From Motacilla alba alba (lineage: Eukaryota > Chordata > Aves > Passeriformes > Motacillidae), in contig NC_052027.1 of assembly GCF_015832195.1 (NCBI RefSeq), forward strand, positions 10,536,149-10,600,148: a stretch of 64,000 nucleotides of DNA, in the 5' to 3' direction. The translations under genes were made by a program, and so were the position numbers. The notes beneath the pieces are model-generated. The model saw nothing but the letters and a program-made list of their open reading frames with translations, searched no databases and was not told the DNA's origin. Positions 12,746-23,630 of this stretch are shown in pieces (the stretch's first letter is position 1; every line of letters starts with the position of its first letter).

Positions 12746-14754
12746 GTGATACATTAAGGATTACAACAAAAGCAGATCACATATTTTAAGAAAACCAACC
12801 TATTCATAATTTATTTTTTCAAATCAGCAAGCTGGCTTTGTGCTGCAAGACTTAGCTGAGTCATTGCATGTCGTGTTCAAAGGTGAGTGCCAGTAGATGT
12901 GTCACCAGAGATCTTGCTTAAAATTCTACCATAGTTGTGAGCAATAAGTAGGAGCAAGAGACCTGAAACTGCAGAGGACACTGATTAAAGGTATGGCCTG
13001 GTACAAGTCACAGCTGACTGAGACATTTCTTGGGAGACCAACTGAGCATGCAAAGCCTTCATGAGAGACTCAACAGTGGGACCTGTTAGGCAGAATACCA
13101 AAAAGTGAGTGGATGCCATGTGGGGTGTGAAAGAGCAAAGGTTTTTTCAGGCAGTGGGCTTTCTGTTAAAGGCAGTTTGGGGAATTGTAAGTGAGGAAGC
13201 TCCTAAATGCTGGCCATGTTCTGGGAACCATGTATTCAACCATGCTTTGTAAAGAAATGTTTCTTTGCTTGTCAAAGAAACACTTGGCTCCATTGTCAAA
13301 AGCTCCAAAAGAAACCATTCCCAATAGATGGATTACAGGCTCACTTCTTGGGCCAAAGTACAGCAGTAACAGAACCAAGCCATGCCAGCTATTGCCCGTC
13401 CCTCAAATTCACCAATTTTAAGCCCAAACAATGATTCATCCAAAAATTTAAACCTCAGCCTTCCTGCTTTGGACACATGTTCCAACAGCAGAGAAGAGGG
13501 GACTATGCTATTTCTGAAAGCTCTCCTTTAAAGGTTTTCCCTCAAAATCCCACTCCTGCACTGTGTCTGAGAGCCTTGATCCTTCACATCTGCCATGAGC
13601 AATCCTGGCTGGGGTGCAAGGCCCCAGCACCTCACGAGAGAGATGCTGGTAGCAAGTCCCTGTGAAATGTGTTTCCCAGTTGGCCCTGGTGGGTAGGACT
13701 TGTGGCAGACACAAAGGGGAGGATTAAAAAGGCTGATCTATTTGAAATGAATAATCCTTATAAAAAAAGGACTTCTTCTAGTCAGGCACAAAGCTGTACC
13801 AAACCCATCCTCTTCCCTGGTATCAAAGAAAAAGAGGTAGAGACCTGGGAATTGCTGTGCTGCATTGCATGAACGAAAGGGTCGTATTTCAAAATATAGA
13901 TTTTTTCAACAAGCCTTTGTGAAGAAAATGGAGGGAAAGAAGGATCCCCATAGAGCCTTGTCCTCAGCCAAACTAACCATCCATTCATGAAATCCACAGC
14001 CCAGGCCTTGAAACTGCTGAGAATAAAAACAACGTGATAAAATTTGCTTTTTTGTCAAAGGATCCTGTGAGATTCTGTAGGAGGGAGCAAAGGGTGGAAG
14101 AATAAGGAAGAGCCTTGAAGTTAATTATTTTTATTATCATTTGAAAACCACACTTCTGGCTTAAAAACTGTGATCTGTTCAGCACCAATACTGTTGAAAT
14201 ATCATTTTCATTCTTGTTTTTATTATTACTATTTTTTCCACTTTCTATCTTACTTGATTCCTGATTGTTCCCCACTTCAGTAGCCTGGCTTGTTATTCTA
14301 TTATCTTCCTCAAGAGGCTTTTATGTGGAATATGTAGGAGGAAATGGAGGCTTCAAGGAGGAACTCCTGCAACAAACCCTTTTCCATTATATCTTTACTC
14401 AATTTCATGCACTTATTTATTTTACATAATAATACACATGGTATCAGGAGAAGCAGAAGAAAATAATGCAGAAAGAAAGGCCAGAAAAATTAGTTATAGT
14501 TCAAGAAGCCTTAAAGTGAATGCCAAGAAATGAGCCTTGGGGTTTTTTTTAACATGCAAGTAGCCAGGGTGGTAAATTACTTGTCATGCTTTTGCTGGAC
14601 ATCTTGATTGCTTCAGTTTCAGCAGGTCTGTGGACTGCATGGAAAAGTAGTTTACAAACAACAGAGCCACATCCTAGCACTTGTCACAGCAGACACTGAG
14701 TGAGGTGACCTTGGCAGAAGTGCCTCTCCTCATGCCAGGATGGCTGGGCACATT

Positions 14755-14850
14755 TAACAGCATTTATTTGGAGTACCAGGGCTGCAGGAAAGTATTCCTG
14801 GGGGACAGAGGACTGTTATCCCCATTTTACAGGTTAAAAGTTGAGACAAA
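14755..14850 (+). mobile_element. MIR-like SINE relic
   Basis: The string 'ttatccccattttacagg' at 14816-14833 closely matches the most conserved part of the ancient MIR SINE, where a similar phrase is followed by a GA-rich stretch; here it is followed by 'ttaaaagttgagac'. The flanks align only loosely, so the limits are approximate. MIR elements are old amniote repeats present at low copy in birds, and such relics are sometimes kept as regulatory sequence. Confidence 0.5.
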
Positions 14851-15055
14851 AAATAGATTATTTGTTTAATTTGAGGCAAAGCAAGAAACCAGTGGGAGGA
14901 CTGGGGAGCACCCTCAGTTCCCAGCCCCAGACAGATGGCCAAGCCAGCAGCACCACTGTTCTTTGACTCTGGGCTTCCAGCAACAGAGAAGCATAAAGCG
15001 AATTTACTTCTGCATATGAGCAGATGCTGGAGGGGAGATTTGTTTTCCTGTTCTC

Positions 15056-15090
15056 TTTTTTTTTTTTTGTTTGTTTGTTTTTTTTTTTTG
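15056..15090. repeat. T-rich tract with (GTTT)n core
   Basis: Thirteen T, then two GTTT units and a G, then twelve T. It contains no A or C. It is a simple-sequence tract, likely variable in length, and could be the remains of a minus-strand poly(A) tail, although no retrotransposed body is visible next to it. Confidence 0.85.
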
Positions 15091-15464
15091 CAGTCCTTGC
15101 CTAGCTCTGCTGGAGGCTGAGTAAATGAGATAAAATGCTGAACCAAAGCTGCAACACCCACTGATGCAAATTGTTCTTGGCCAGTGCTCATGGCCACCTT
15201 CATTTTCTGCAGAGAAAGGAGTGTCTGGTGTTCAGACACAAGAGACCCATGAGTTTCCTTCAGATCCTGATAATTTTTACCAGCCCAGCTTTTGTGTAAC
15301 AAGGGAGCAGCCAACCAACAAGTGATTTTCTAAACTTTGAATACAGCCAGCCTCTCAGGAGAGTGTGGAGTACTGTCCTGGCTTCACCCAGAGCTTGGAG
15401 GCCTGGTGAGGCTCAGTTGTTCTGAACAGCAAAACTCCTTCTTGCAGAACCAGCTACAAGGCCA

Positions 15465-15740
15465 TCCCTGCGGGATAATGCAACTCTCTTTTATATTCTC
15501 AGCTTCGTATTAAATTGCAACACAGACCCCATTGACAGACAAATTAGCCAAGTCAACATTTGAAGGATTCTCACTGCTAATGATCTCTGGTCCATGAAGG
15601 CAAGCCTAAAGACTTCAGGCTATACAAAATACTGCAGATGAGGAACCCATCTGTTGATACAGCTGGCATCAATAAGCATTTCTAATGCGGAGTCCAAAAG
15701 GATCTGTGTATAAAGTGCACTGCTGCAGAGAGATCATGCA
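15465..15740. other. Candidate conserved non-coding element
   Basis: This is a repeat-free, fairly AT-rich stretch with ATTA/TAAT words ('cgtattaaattg', 'gctaatgatc') and no long open frame from 15314 to 15761. It has the appearance of enhancer-like sequence, but this rests on texture alone; cross-species alignment would decide it. Confidence 0.2.
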
Positions 15741-18720
15741 GAAGTCAAGGGCTGTGCTGTTTACCTGAGTCTGGCATTGAAATCTCCCTCAGTCCTCCTC
15801 TCAGTACACACAGCCCAGCCTACTGGGACTGAAGAGTCTGCAAATGCACACTTGTTAACACACAAGAGTCCCTCCAGCAGGGACCGCGCTGTGGGGTTGC
15901 AGCCGCGTGGAGGGGAACAGCCACACGGGGGAACAGACAATGATGGTAAAAGCAGACCTACCACAGGCAGGAACACAGGAGTAGATCCAGGGCACTGACT
16001 TAAGGATATGGGAATCTTCAGGGCAAAAGGTAAAAAAAGGAGTTTGAGCTTTCTCAGAAAACATGTCTCAGACATGTTCAGGGCAAGGAATGGATGAGGA
16101 GCGGGGCTGTAAGTCCTTTCCTCCCCAGCTGAGCCTGGGGCACCACCACAGCTGCCAGGCACCTCCTGAGAAGGGATCACAGGAGCTCAGGACCCTGTCC
16201 ATGGCATGGCTGAGGTGCTAAAGAAATACAGGGAAATGCCTTGCAAAAATGAGCTTGGCTAGCTTGAACTGAATTATAGACCCCAGGAGTAGAGTGAGGC
16301 AGACTAAGACAGGAATCAGCTCCTTTGGGTATAATCCAAGGAAACACAGAGATGTGCCAAACCAAAGGGCAAGGTAAGGGCACAGTCAAAATCCAGAGAA
16401 GTAAGGGAGATAGCTGGAATCCAAGGAACGAGCTTGTGAAGTCAGGTGGTGGCTGTGGCAAAGAGAAAAAAGAGTCGGGTCTCTAACAAATCTGGAAAAG
16501 GCAGACCTTGGATGCTGGATTCCATGGTAATTTGCCTGGGGCAAAACAGTCTTAGGCACATAAGTCAAAAGCAGCACTGTGCCAGCAGCTATTTTAGGCA
16601 GTGGAAGTGGTTGGGTAGATGCTGGAAAGCCTTTCTTCTCTGAGCTGGTGCTTTTGTGTGCTTGCTCCTGTTTGACCTGCTCCTATCTGGGACCAGTGAG
16701 GCTGTGATACACTCTACGACTGAATCAGGCCCAGCAACATTTACTTGTTCAGTACAGACAAGGGATTTTTGAGGACTGATTAGCAAATATTTGGACAAAG
16801 CTTTAAACATCTCAAGGGCTTGGTTTAACTAGGCTTTACACTGTTGTACAGGGATGTACAGGTAAAAAAGGAAGAGTCAGAACATGTTGTCAAACAGGGT
16901 CTTAGCTGGGTGGATTAGAGAGCTGGACCTGTCCTCTAATCCAGCCTCATAGGAAGTGTCTGCCATGAAGCTGAAATGTGTGCTAAAGGCCTCACTGTCC
17001 AGGTCACAAAGCAGGTTTGCTACACCTTTGGAAAGAGCCAAAGCTTTTTGGAGGCTGCAGAACTTGCATACAGTGAGTCTGGTTCAGAAGTGATGTTGGA
17101 GGAGCTGCACCAGGACTTTCTGGTCTCTGTGATGTGAGCACCAACCCCACACAAGCTGCTGCAAACTGGTACCCAGCAGTGGCCCAGGGCTGTGAAGGAG
17201 CTGTAATTGCTCATGGTTATATGGTATTTAAGATGTGCAGAAACAGCCGTAAGAAATTTCCAGGCCTCTTCACCATCCTTGTACTGGCCAGACTGGACCT
17301 TCTCAGCTCTCACTGAAAGCCTGGTTTCTCCAGCCTTTTTTTGTTCCCTGCTTCCACAGCCTCATTCAGCATTGATCTGAGGAGATCCCCTCCTCCCTGC
17401 TTTTCTCCTGGGGCAAAAGCCTCTTGAGGCCTTGCTCAGCCCCCACAGGAGTGCCCATGAGGGACTCATTGCCTTCCCTGGGCACTTCCTTCAGCTCTTA
17501 CCTGCCCAGGTCCGAGCTACACCTCATCCTCCTTCCCCCCAGTGATCAAACCAACAACGGATGATGCTGAACAAGATGGGAATCCCTCAGGCAGCAACCA
17601 TCCCAGCTAATTAGGGAATTAATTATCCTTCACCTTCCTTAACAGTGAGGAACCCCTTACTGCCCACTGGTAATTGGGAAAGTGGGAGAGGTTTGATGAT
17701 AAACAGCAATGTCTGTATCTTAAAGCAGAAATTATCACAATAAAAGAGACAGTGGTTGCCTTCCAGGATGGTATATGCATTTCCCTTGCCCTCCTGCACT
17801 GGTCCACTACCCTCCCATGGCATGCTCTGCACAGATGCTGCAGCTCCAGCTGTGGGAAGCAGACAGTGCTGGGACACAGCACAGCAATTTGGGGCTTTTA
17901 AAAACTTCTTGCCTTGTCTTTTTCCATGGCAAAGTCAAGTACCTGATCCAGAGCCCCTGCTGTTTGTCTCCATGCTGACAAACCTTCCTGAAACAACCTG
18001 AACTTCAAAGTTTGGTGGGAGCCAAATTACTTCCCCAGTGCTTCCCAGAGGGACCAGGCTGGTTAAGAGGAGAGACATCAGCACTGCCATCAAAGGGCAC
18101 AGAGAATCTCACAGGGGACCCCTTAGCAGGGAAAGAGAGAGAGAAATGTGGGCATTTCTGTGTGGGCTGAGCATCCACTTCACCCCCCTGTCATCAGAGG
18201 GAAGAAGAGGCAAGGGAGAGAGAAACAAAGCTGGTAATTAGCTCACTTGGGTGTCCCAAGATGATTGCAGCTCAAAGCGTTTGGTCAAGACCTTGCTGTG
18301 CACCTTCTCACTGCAGCAGGCAGCGTGAAAGAGGACAAATGAGAGAGAAGGCAAGCAAACTGGAGAGCTCATCTCATTGTTCATTAAGGGTCGGGTGCTT
18401 AGAGAAACAATTTCTCCAGCTGCCTCTGGATGGAAGAGGCACTTGTGAGCATTAGGAGAGAATCCTGTATGTAGCATCTTCATGAAGACAACACAATGCA
18501 TCAAGGAAAAGGAGAAGGAGGAGAAGGAGAAAATTAAAAGAAGGAATGAAGCCTAGTGTCTCACTTGAAAGGTTACAAACTGGAACAAAAACCCTAGTAC
18601 AGCTGGCTGGGCTAGGGTTCCATTTCTATGGGAGACATCTGACAGGAGATGTCTGGTGAGCAATCAAACCAGTTTCCTTAGAAAGCAGAGGAAACCTGTT
18701 TTACCTCTCCCCTATCCCTG

Positions 18721-18748
18721 AAAAAAAAAAAAAAAAAAAAAAAAAAAA
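18721..18748. repeat. Poly(A) tract, A28
   Basis: Twenty-eight consecutive A residues form the longest pure homopolymer in the window. The upstream 300 bp contain no AATAAA signal or transcript-like body, so a retrocopy tail is possible but not supported. Length is likely to vary between individuals and reads. Confidence 0.95.
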
Positions 18749-20016
18749 GAAATGTTCTCAGTAGAGTGTAAGGGAATCATCCTGCATTTCCTCTTTGGTG
18801 ACAATTCTATGTCCTGCCCACCTCTGTGAATCCAATGCTCAGAGAACACCTCCTCACAGCTCTGCATGGATGTCAGGGGCCTGGGAGCTGGTGTCAATCC
18901 CTCAAGGAAAGCCATGTGCCATCACAGGCTGAGTCCTGGCTGCTCTGCTCTGAATCACATCATTTTTTTATACTCTGTTGGTAACAGCTAGCTGAAGGCA
19001 CAGTGCCCTGCCCAGGGATGGCAAAAGCCATCCCCACTCCTCCACCTGCTCAATGAGTCATTGCATTAAGTTTTTAGAGGCAGAGGCACAAAGGCATTGA
19101 CCTGCCTGACTCCCACACAGGTGCTGAGCATGTGTGCCAATCCATGGAAATTCAGGACATCAGCATTCTCACGAGGCACTGCCCTGGCTGCTTGTGCCAG
19201 CTCACGGCCTCGGGTGCATTGGGAGGGGGCACAGCTCCCTGCTGCTCTTCAGTCTGGGCAATTGTGTGCTACCATGGGGCAGGATTAAATGTACATGTGG
19301 AGATATTGTTACCCTGCTCCTCCCAGACCTGATCTGGGTAGGAAATCTGAGTGCTGAGCCAGTTGTGAACTCTCTCTTACACTGCCTGGCAGAGAGCAGG
19401 AGCTGATGTCAAGTAAACAGAGAGAGGATGTCTGTAAATTAGGGGAATTCTGAGAAATGTTTTAATACAGAATAGCAGAAATTGCCTTCTCCTTCATAAA
19501 CCATGCTAAGATGTGTAGCTCACAATGTGTGATAGAGACAGGTACAAATGCCTCCGTGCACTCTGCTTTATAAGTGGCTCTGTAACAGGTGTTATCGTTT
19601 TGTCTGCTCAGTATTTTAACATCATTCATTTGTGCCATTGCAACGTGGCACAACAACCCATCTTAGAATAATTTACTGTGAAGAAGCAATTGCTGTGAAT
19701 CACATCATATTGTCATTATGAATAAAGTACCTCCACTCGCTGTGCCTTCAAGGAAAGTGTGGAAGGGACGTGCTCACCATTCAGCTTCTCACAGGCCCGC
19801 ATTTACTTTCCTCCTTTCATTTCAGTTGTTCTCAATCTGCCCCTGCACAAATAATCACATCCCAAGGCTCAAAGAGGTTTTTTTGCCTCCCTTTTATTCT
19901 TTTTTCCCCCTTTGTTTACCAGTCACAGAGTCTGCCTGACCATGACTTGTGGGCTTTCTGGAACAAAGAGTACAGCTGCTGGTGCTTGTAGATGGATGCT
20001 TTCGTGACTGGCTTAA

Positions 20017-20098
20017 ACAGAATCACAGAAAAAGTCAGGTTAGATGGGATTCCTGGAGGTCACCTTTACCATCTTTCCTCAAAGCAGAGCTAACCTGT
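20017..20098 (-). mobile_element. CR1 LINE, 3'-end fragment (reverse orientation)
   Basis: The plus strand reads 'agaatcacagaa', 'tcaggttagatggga', 'tcctggaggtcacc' and 'ctcaaagcagagctaac'. This is the reverse-orientation wording of an avian CR1 end, usually like 'aatcacagaat', 'ggttggaaggga', 'cctctggaggtcat' and 'ctcaaagcagggt'. About 80 bp are recognisable and divergence is considerable, so the inner limit is uncertain. It is a truncated, inactive copy. Confidence 0.75.
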
Positions 20099-20099
20099 T

Positions 20100-23000
20100 T
20101 GCTACCAACTCTCTAGTACATCAGCCTGAGAAATTGAAACCTGCAGGGACTTGGGAAAGATGAGAAGTGGAAGGAAAATCAGAAGAGCCCTTCACACTCA
20201 GACACGTGAAGGTCAAGGCACAGTCTGCAGGTTTGGGTATGCTGATCCTGTCTCTGCTTGCTTCACAGTGATAGAGAATATGTATTTACTGACTGATTAA
20301 TTAATGAATTAATTAATTTATAGAATTCCAAACCAAGGAAAGCTGATCTCATCCAGAGTAGAAACATGACCTTGAGACTGCCAGAGCCTCAACTTTCAAG
20401 ATATAGTCTTCTCTTCCTTCAGAGTGCACTCAGATTTCTCAGTGCTTGACTCTTAGTCAGAAAACAAATGTTTTGTACCAGTTCCATTTCTGAAACACGT
20501 CCCCATACTTTGACTTTTCTCTGTCACAACTGGAGAAAAAAACCCACCAAACAGAAAGCAAAAGACAATTTTAAAACCTCAGAAGCTGACACAAAACAAA
20601 ATTGCTATTTTCTCCTCCAGTTTCACTTTCTTAAGTCATTGTTCTGAGAGATCATCCTGATATTTTTTATTTCTCTTCCCCCTTTCTATTTCATTTTCAA
20701 TCTGGTCTCTCTTTCTCTGACAATTCTGCCTGGCTGCCATCCAACAGGCCTGTCCAGTTTCTTCTTGTACAAGCATATAACACAAAAGAATACAAAGAAG
20801 ACTGGAAATGCAATTATAAAACTGTCTCTTCCACCCAGGCACAGATTTTTTAGACAGCAACCTCCCTTTCAGCACAGTTGGAAGGAAAAAAAATGTAACT
20901 AAAGCCCTTCTGAGCAATGTCATTATTTATTCCGGATGAAATGTCCTGCAGGATACTTTAATTAGACCACATGTATGACAAACTAACAGAGCAGGCTGAA
21001 GGAAAAAAAATAAATAAAAAGGGTAATGGTGCAATTACCTATATTCCTTAAATCCATAACTCTTGGAGGTGAGCACAGTTTATTCAGAGTTCAGGAGCTG
21101 AAAATGGGACGTGCACATTGAGGTTGAAAGTGACACAAACATACACACAGAGTTGTCAATGAAACAGCTTTTCACTGGATACTTGGGCTTTTGAACTAAA
21201 AGAAAACACTGTAAAATATCTCATTAAGGACAAGAATTGTCTGGGAAAGCAAAATTCTGAGTTCTTCAGATAGAACAAGAAAAGATTTAGAATTATGGGA
21301 AAGGAAATGTCCCTGTCAGAACTGCTGTGAAATAGAGTTTCATGTCCCTGTGCATGTGCACACACTCATGTGCATATCCATACATGTACAGGCATATGTG
21401 TATTTGTACATGGAGTGTTTATTTTGTGAAAAAACTTTTTCAACTATCAGCTAAATTGCTTAATTGCAGAAAAGTAGCCAAAAAGATTTGTCATAAGATC
21501 AGCACTGTCTGAAAATACAGTATCAGCAATTAAAAGAAATAGCCAGCCCACCAACTGCTGAGCAGCAATCTATAACCCATGTTGCAACATTCTGCTGATG
21601 CCTTGTGCATCCTTCTCCAATACTCACAATAAAAAAAATATAATTTCAGACCTCAGGTGAATATCCCTCAATTGTTCCCTTCTTAAATGGTAATATTTAT
21701 AAGCAAATATAGGACAAAACCCCTGAAAATATAGGAGAAAAATGAAAACTCAGGAGGGGACTATGAGGGGAGCTGGAATTTGCTGGACCTTGTTATTGAT
21801 GGAGAGAGGACTGTGGAGTGCAGTTTTAATTATATACAACATTTCCTATATTTATCTGGGAAAAAAAAAATAGACCTTTTCATTTGGCTCCTGCACTGCA
21901 AACAGAAGACAGGGGGAGGGCCAAAGCTCCTCTTCAGGTATTCAGCCACCTTTAAACATGAGGAGAGACTGGGGAGCTCTGCAGGGAGTGATGCTCTGTC
22001 AGCCTGCAGCTCTCACCAGCATCGTGTGTGCCCTGCCTGGGGCCAAGAAATCCAGCAGCAAGAGCAGAGCTGAGTCCCCTGGTCCTGGTCTCCTGGGGAT
22101 CTCTTGTGGTGAGACTGCATCCAGGCATCTTCCTAGCTAGTTATCTTTTGGATGGAAAGAGGTAGAACAATTGTCACTGGATTTTAAGCCATCGTTTGGG
22201 AGCAGAAGGCTTTTGAGATCTCCAGAGAAGTACAACTGAGCTAATACACGCGGATGCCAAAGATGGTTGAAGTAATTGGATTTATATAGAGAGAAATGTA
22301 AGCTATTATTAAATACAAACTTCCACCATTGCTAATTTGGCAGTTTTCCATGATTTACCTGGTTTTGACTGCTTTTTAGGCATTTCGGAACAGCGGGTAA
22401 AAAATACAGCTGTTATTTCTTTGTTACTTGGCTCCTGAAGTTTAAATGGGACCAGCATTGTCCAAAGCATGTGGAGGGGTTCAAATTTCAAGTGCTCTCA
22501 AAGAACAGAAGTATCTGTGCTTTGGATTCTGACTTCTGTCACATTTAATGTACTGATAAAAATATTGCAGCCCCTTGACACTCCACATGTCCAGCCTTTT
22601 CTCTAAGCAACTTGTTGAAAACATATAATGTTGGGGATCCTAATTTGGTCTATACAGCTCTGGGTTTTCTCTCTCTTCCCATACAAGAATGGAAAACAAA
22701 GTTCTCATCATTTCCAGATGGCTCAGAACAGCTTTGTGCACTTCCAGAGGTTCCTTGGAGACACCTGGGCGTCTGCACCTCTGCATCCTGACATTCCTTG
22801 GTGTGCTGCACAGGAACCTTGGCTTTGGCTTCATTTAACCATGAGGCAGCAGCAGAGGAGAAGGACTCCAGGGAAGAAGGGCTTTGAGTTTCTTCAGATG
22901 TCCTGCAGTCCTTACTCAGCATCTGAGCCTGAGCTGAGGGATAAATGTGTGCCCCGAGCTGCTCTGCCTCCCCCAAGGTTTAATCCTGTCGGGTTAAGCA

Positions 23001-23525
23001 TCTGCTTGTGGACTCTGCTGAATTCAGTCCTTGAACTCACAGCCTGTTTCAATGGAGAAAAGGCAAAGATCACCAGTGCTTTAATAGAAGAAAGATGAGG
23101 CTTCCAGCCTTCATGCAAATATCCCAATTCAAAGAGAAAAAGGGAATTCAAAGGGAAGTTCAGAAAGGATCTGCTCTGTCAGCAGTGTTGGCTCCTGCTA
23201 CTGTGTTTTTCAAAGTGTACCATGAATGTGGGGTGTTAAAACATGTTAACATACAGGCACATTCACTGGATGTATACACAATGTGCCTTCCTATTACACA
23301 TGGATTTCTGTCTGTGATAAGCATAATATGCAGTGATGGAAGGTGGCAAAACCTGAAGGGAGCCTGGCTTATCAACCACAAACATCTGGAGGAATCAGAA
23401 GCTGAAATCAAAGGATAATAATATCTACATTTTTAAATGGACCTGTCATGTGCATCAAATCAGAGGCTGTGCCAGTCTTGCTGCCACTGTCCTGTGGCAC
23501 ATCACATCTCACATTCTCAGACACC
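20100..23525. other. Unique non-coding DNA, no gene seen
   Basis: No supported gene. A TAAT/TTAA-rich run lies at 20295-20320. A loose alternating purine-pyrimidine stretch around 21350-21415 contains several 'tgtgca', 'catatg' and 'tacatg' words. The plus-strand frame at 22628-23098 (156 codons) has overlapping open frames on the minus strand and no recognisable protein features. Confidence 0.6.
20295..20320. repeat. (TTAA)n / TAAT-type short tandem run
   Basis: The sequence is built from 'attaattaat' and 'gaattaattaattt', a nearly self-complementary tetranucleotide run. It is both a short microsatellite and a cluster of homeodomain core words; which reading matters biologically cannot be told from the sequence. 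Confidence 0.7.
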
Positions 23526-23527
23526 TT

Positions 23528-23630
23528 GGGAAGGGAAGGGAAGGGAAGGGAAGGGAAGGGAAGGGAAGGGAAGGGAAGGGAAGGGAAGGGAAGGGAAGGG
23601 AAGGGAAGGGAAGGGGAGGGAAGGGAAGGG
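23528..23630. repeat. (GGGAA)n pentanucleotide microsatellite
   Basis: About 103 bp consist of the 5-bp unit GGGAA repeated some 20.6 times, with one visible interruption at 23611-23620 where an extra G shifts the pattern ('aaggggaggg'). The strand is pure purine. Each run of four units satisfies the G-quadruplex rule (G3 runs with 2-nt loops), and the tract can also form a triplex. Open frames here encode only a simple GREGK-type repeat and are by-products. High purity suggests recent expansion and probable length polymorphism. Confidence 0.98.

Larger units (their letters stand above)
12745..20010. other. Unique non-coding DNA, no gene seen
   Basis: The block contains no supported gene. 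Open frames such as the minus-strand one at 14754-15314 run through a MIR-like relic and a T-rich tract, which argues against coding. A purine run at 18503-18533 and a small perfect inverted repeat at 18633-18654 (8-bp arms around 6 bp) are present. TAAT-type words cluster at 17606-17628. The sequence at 15465-15740 is listed separately as possibly conserved. Confidence 0.6.

Noticed and set aside
14754..15314. 186-codon minus-strand open frame
   Set aside because: It reads through a MIR-like relic and a T-rich tract, giving a lysine-rich low-complexity segment; not a credible gene.
15868..15892. CTCF-like motif ('ccagcagggaccgcgctg')
   Set aside because: It matches the first half of the CTCF core, but the second half needs a 2-bp insertion; a single imperfect match is not enough.
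19075..19125. Possible third MIR fragment ('gaggcagaggcacaaagg' followed by 'gacctgcctgactcccacacagg')
   Set aside because: Only a loose resemblance to the MIR 3' half, with no clear supporting flank.
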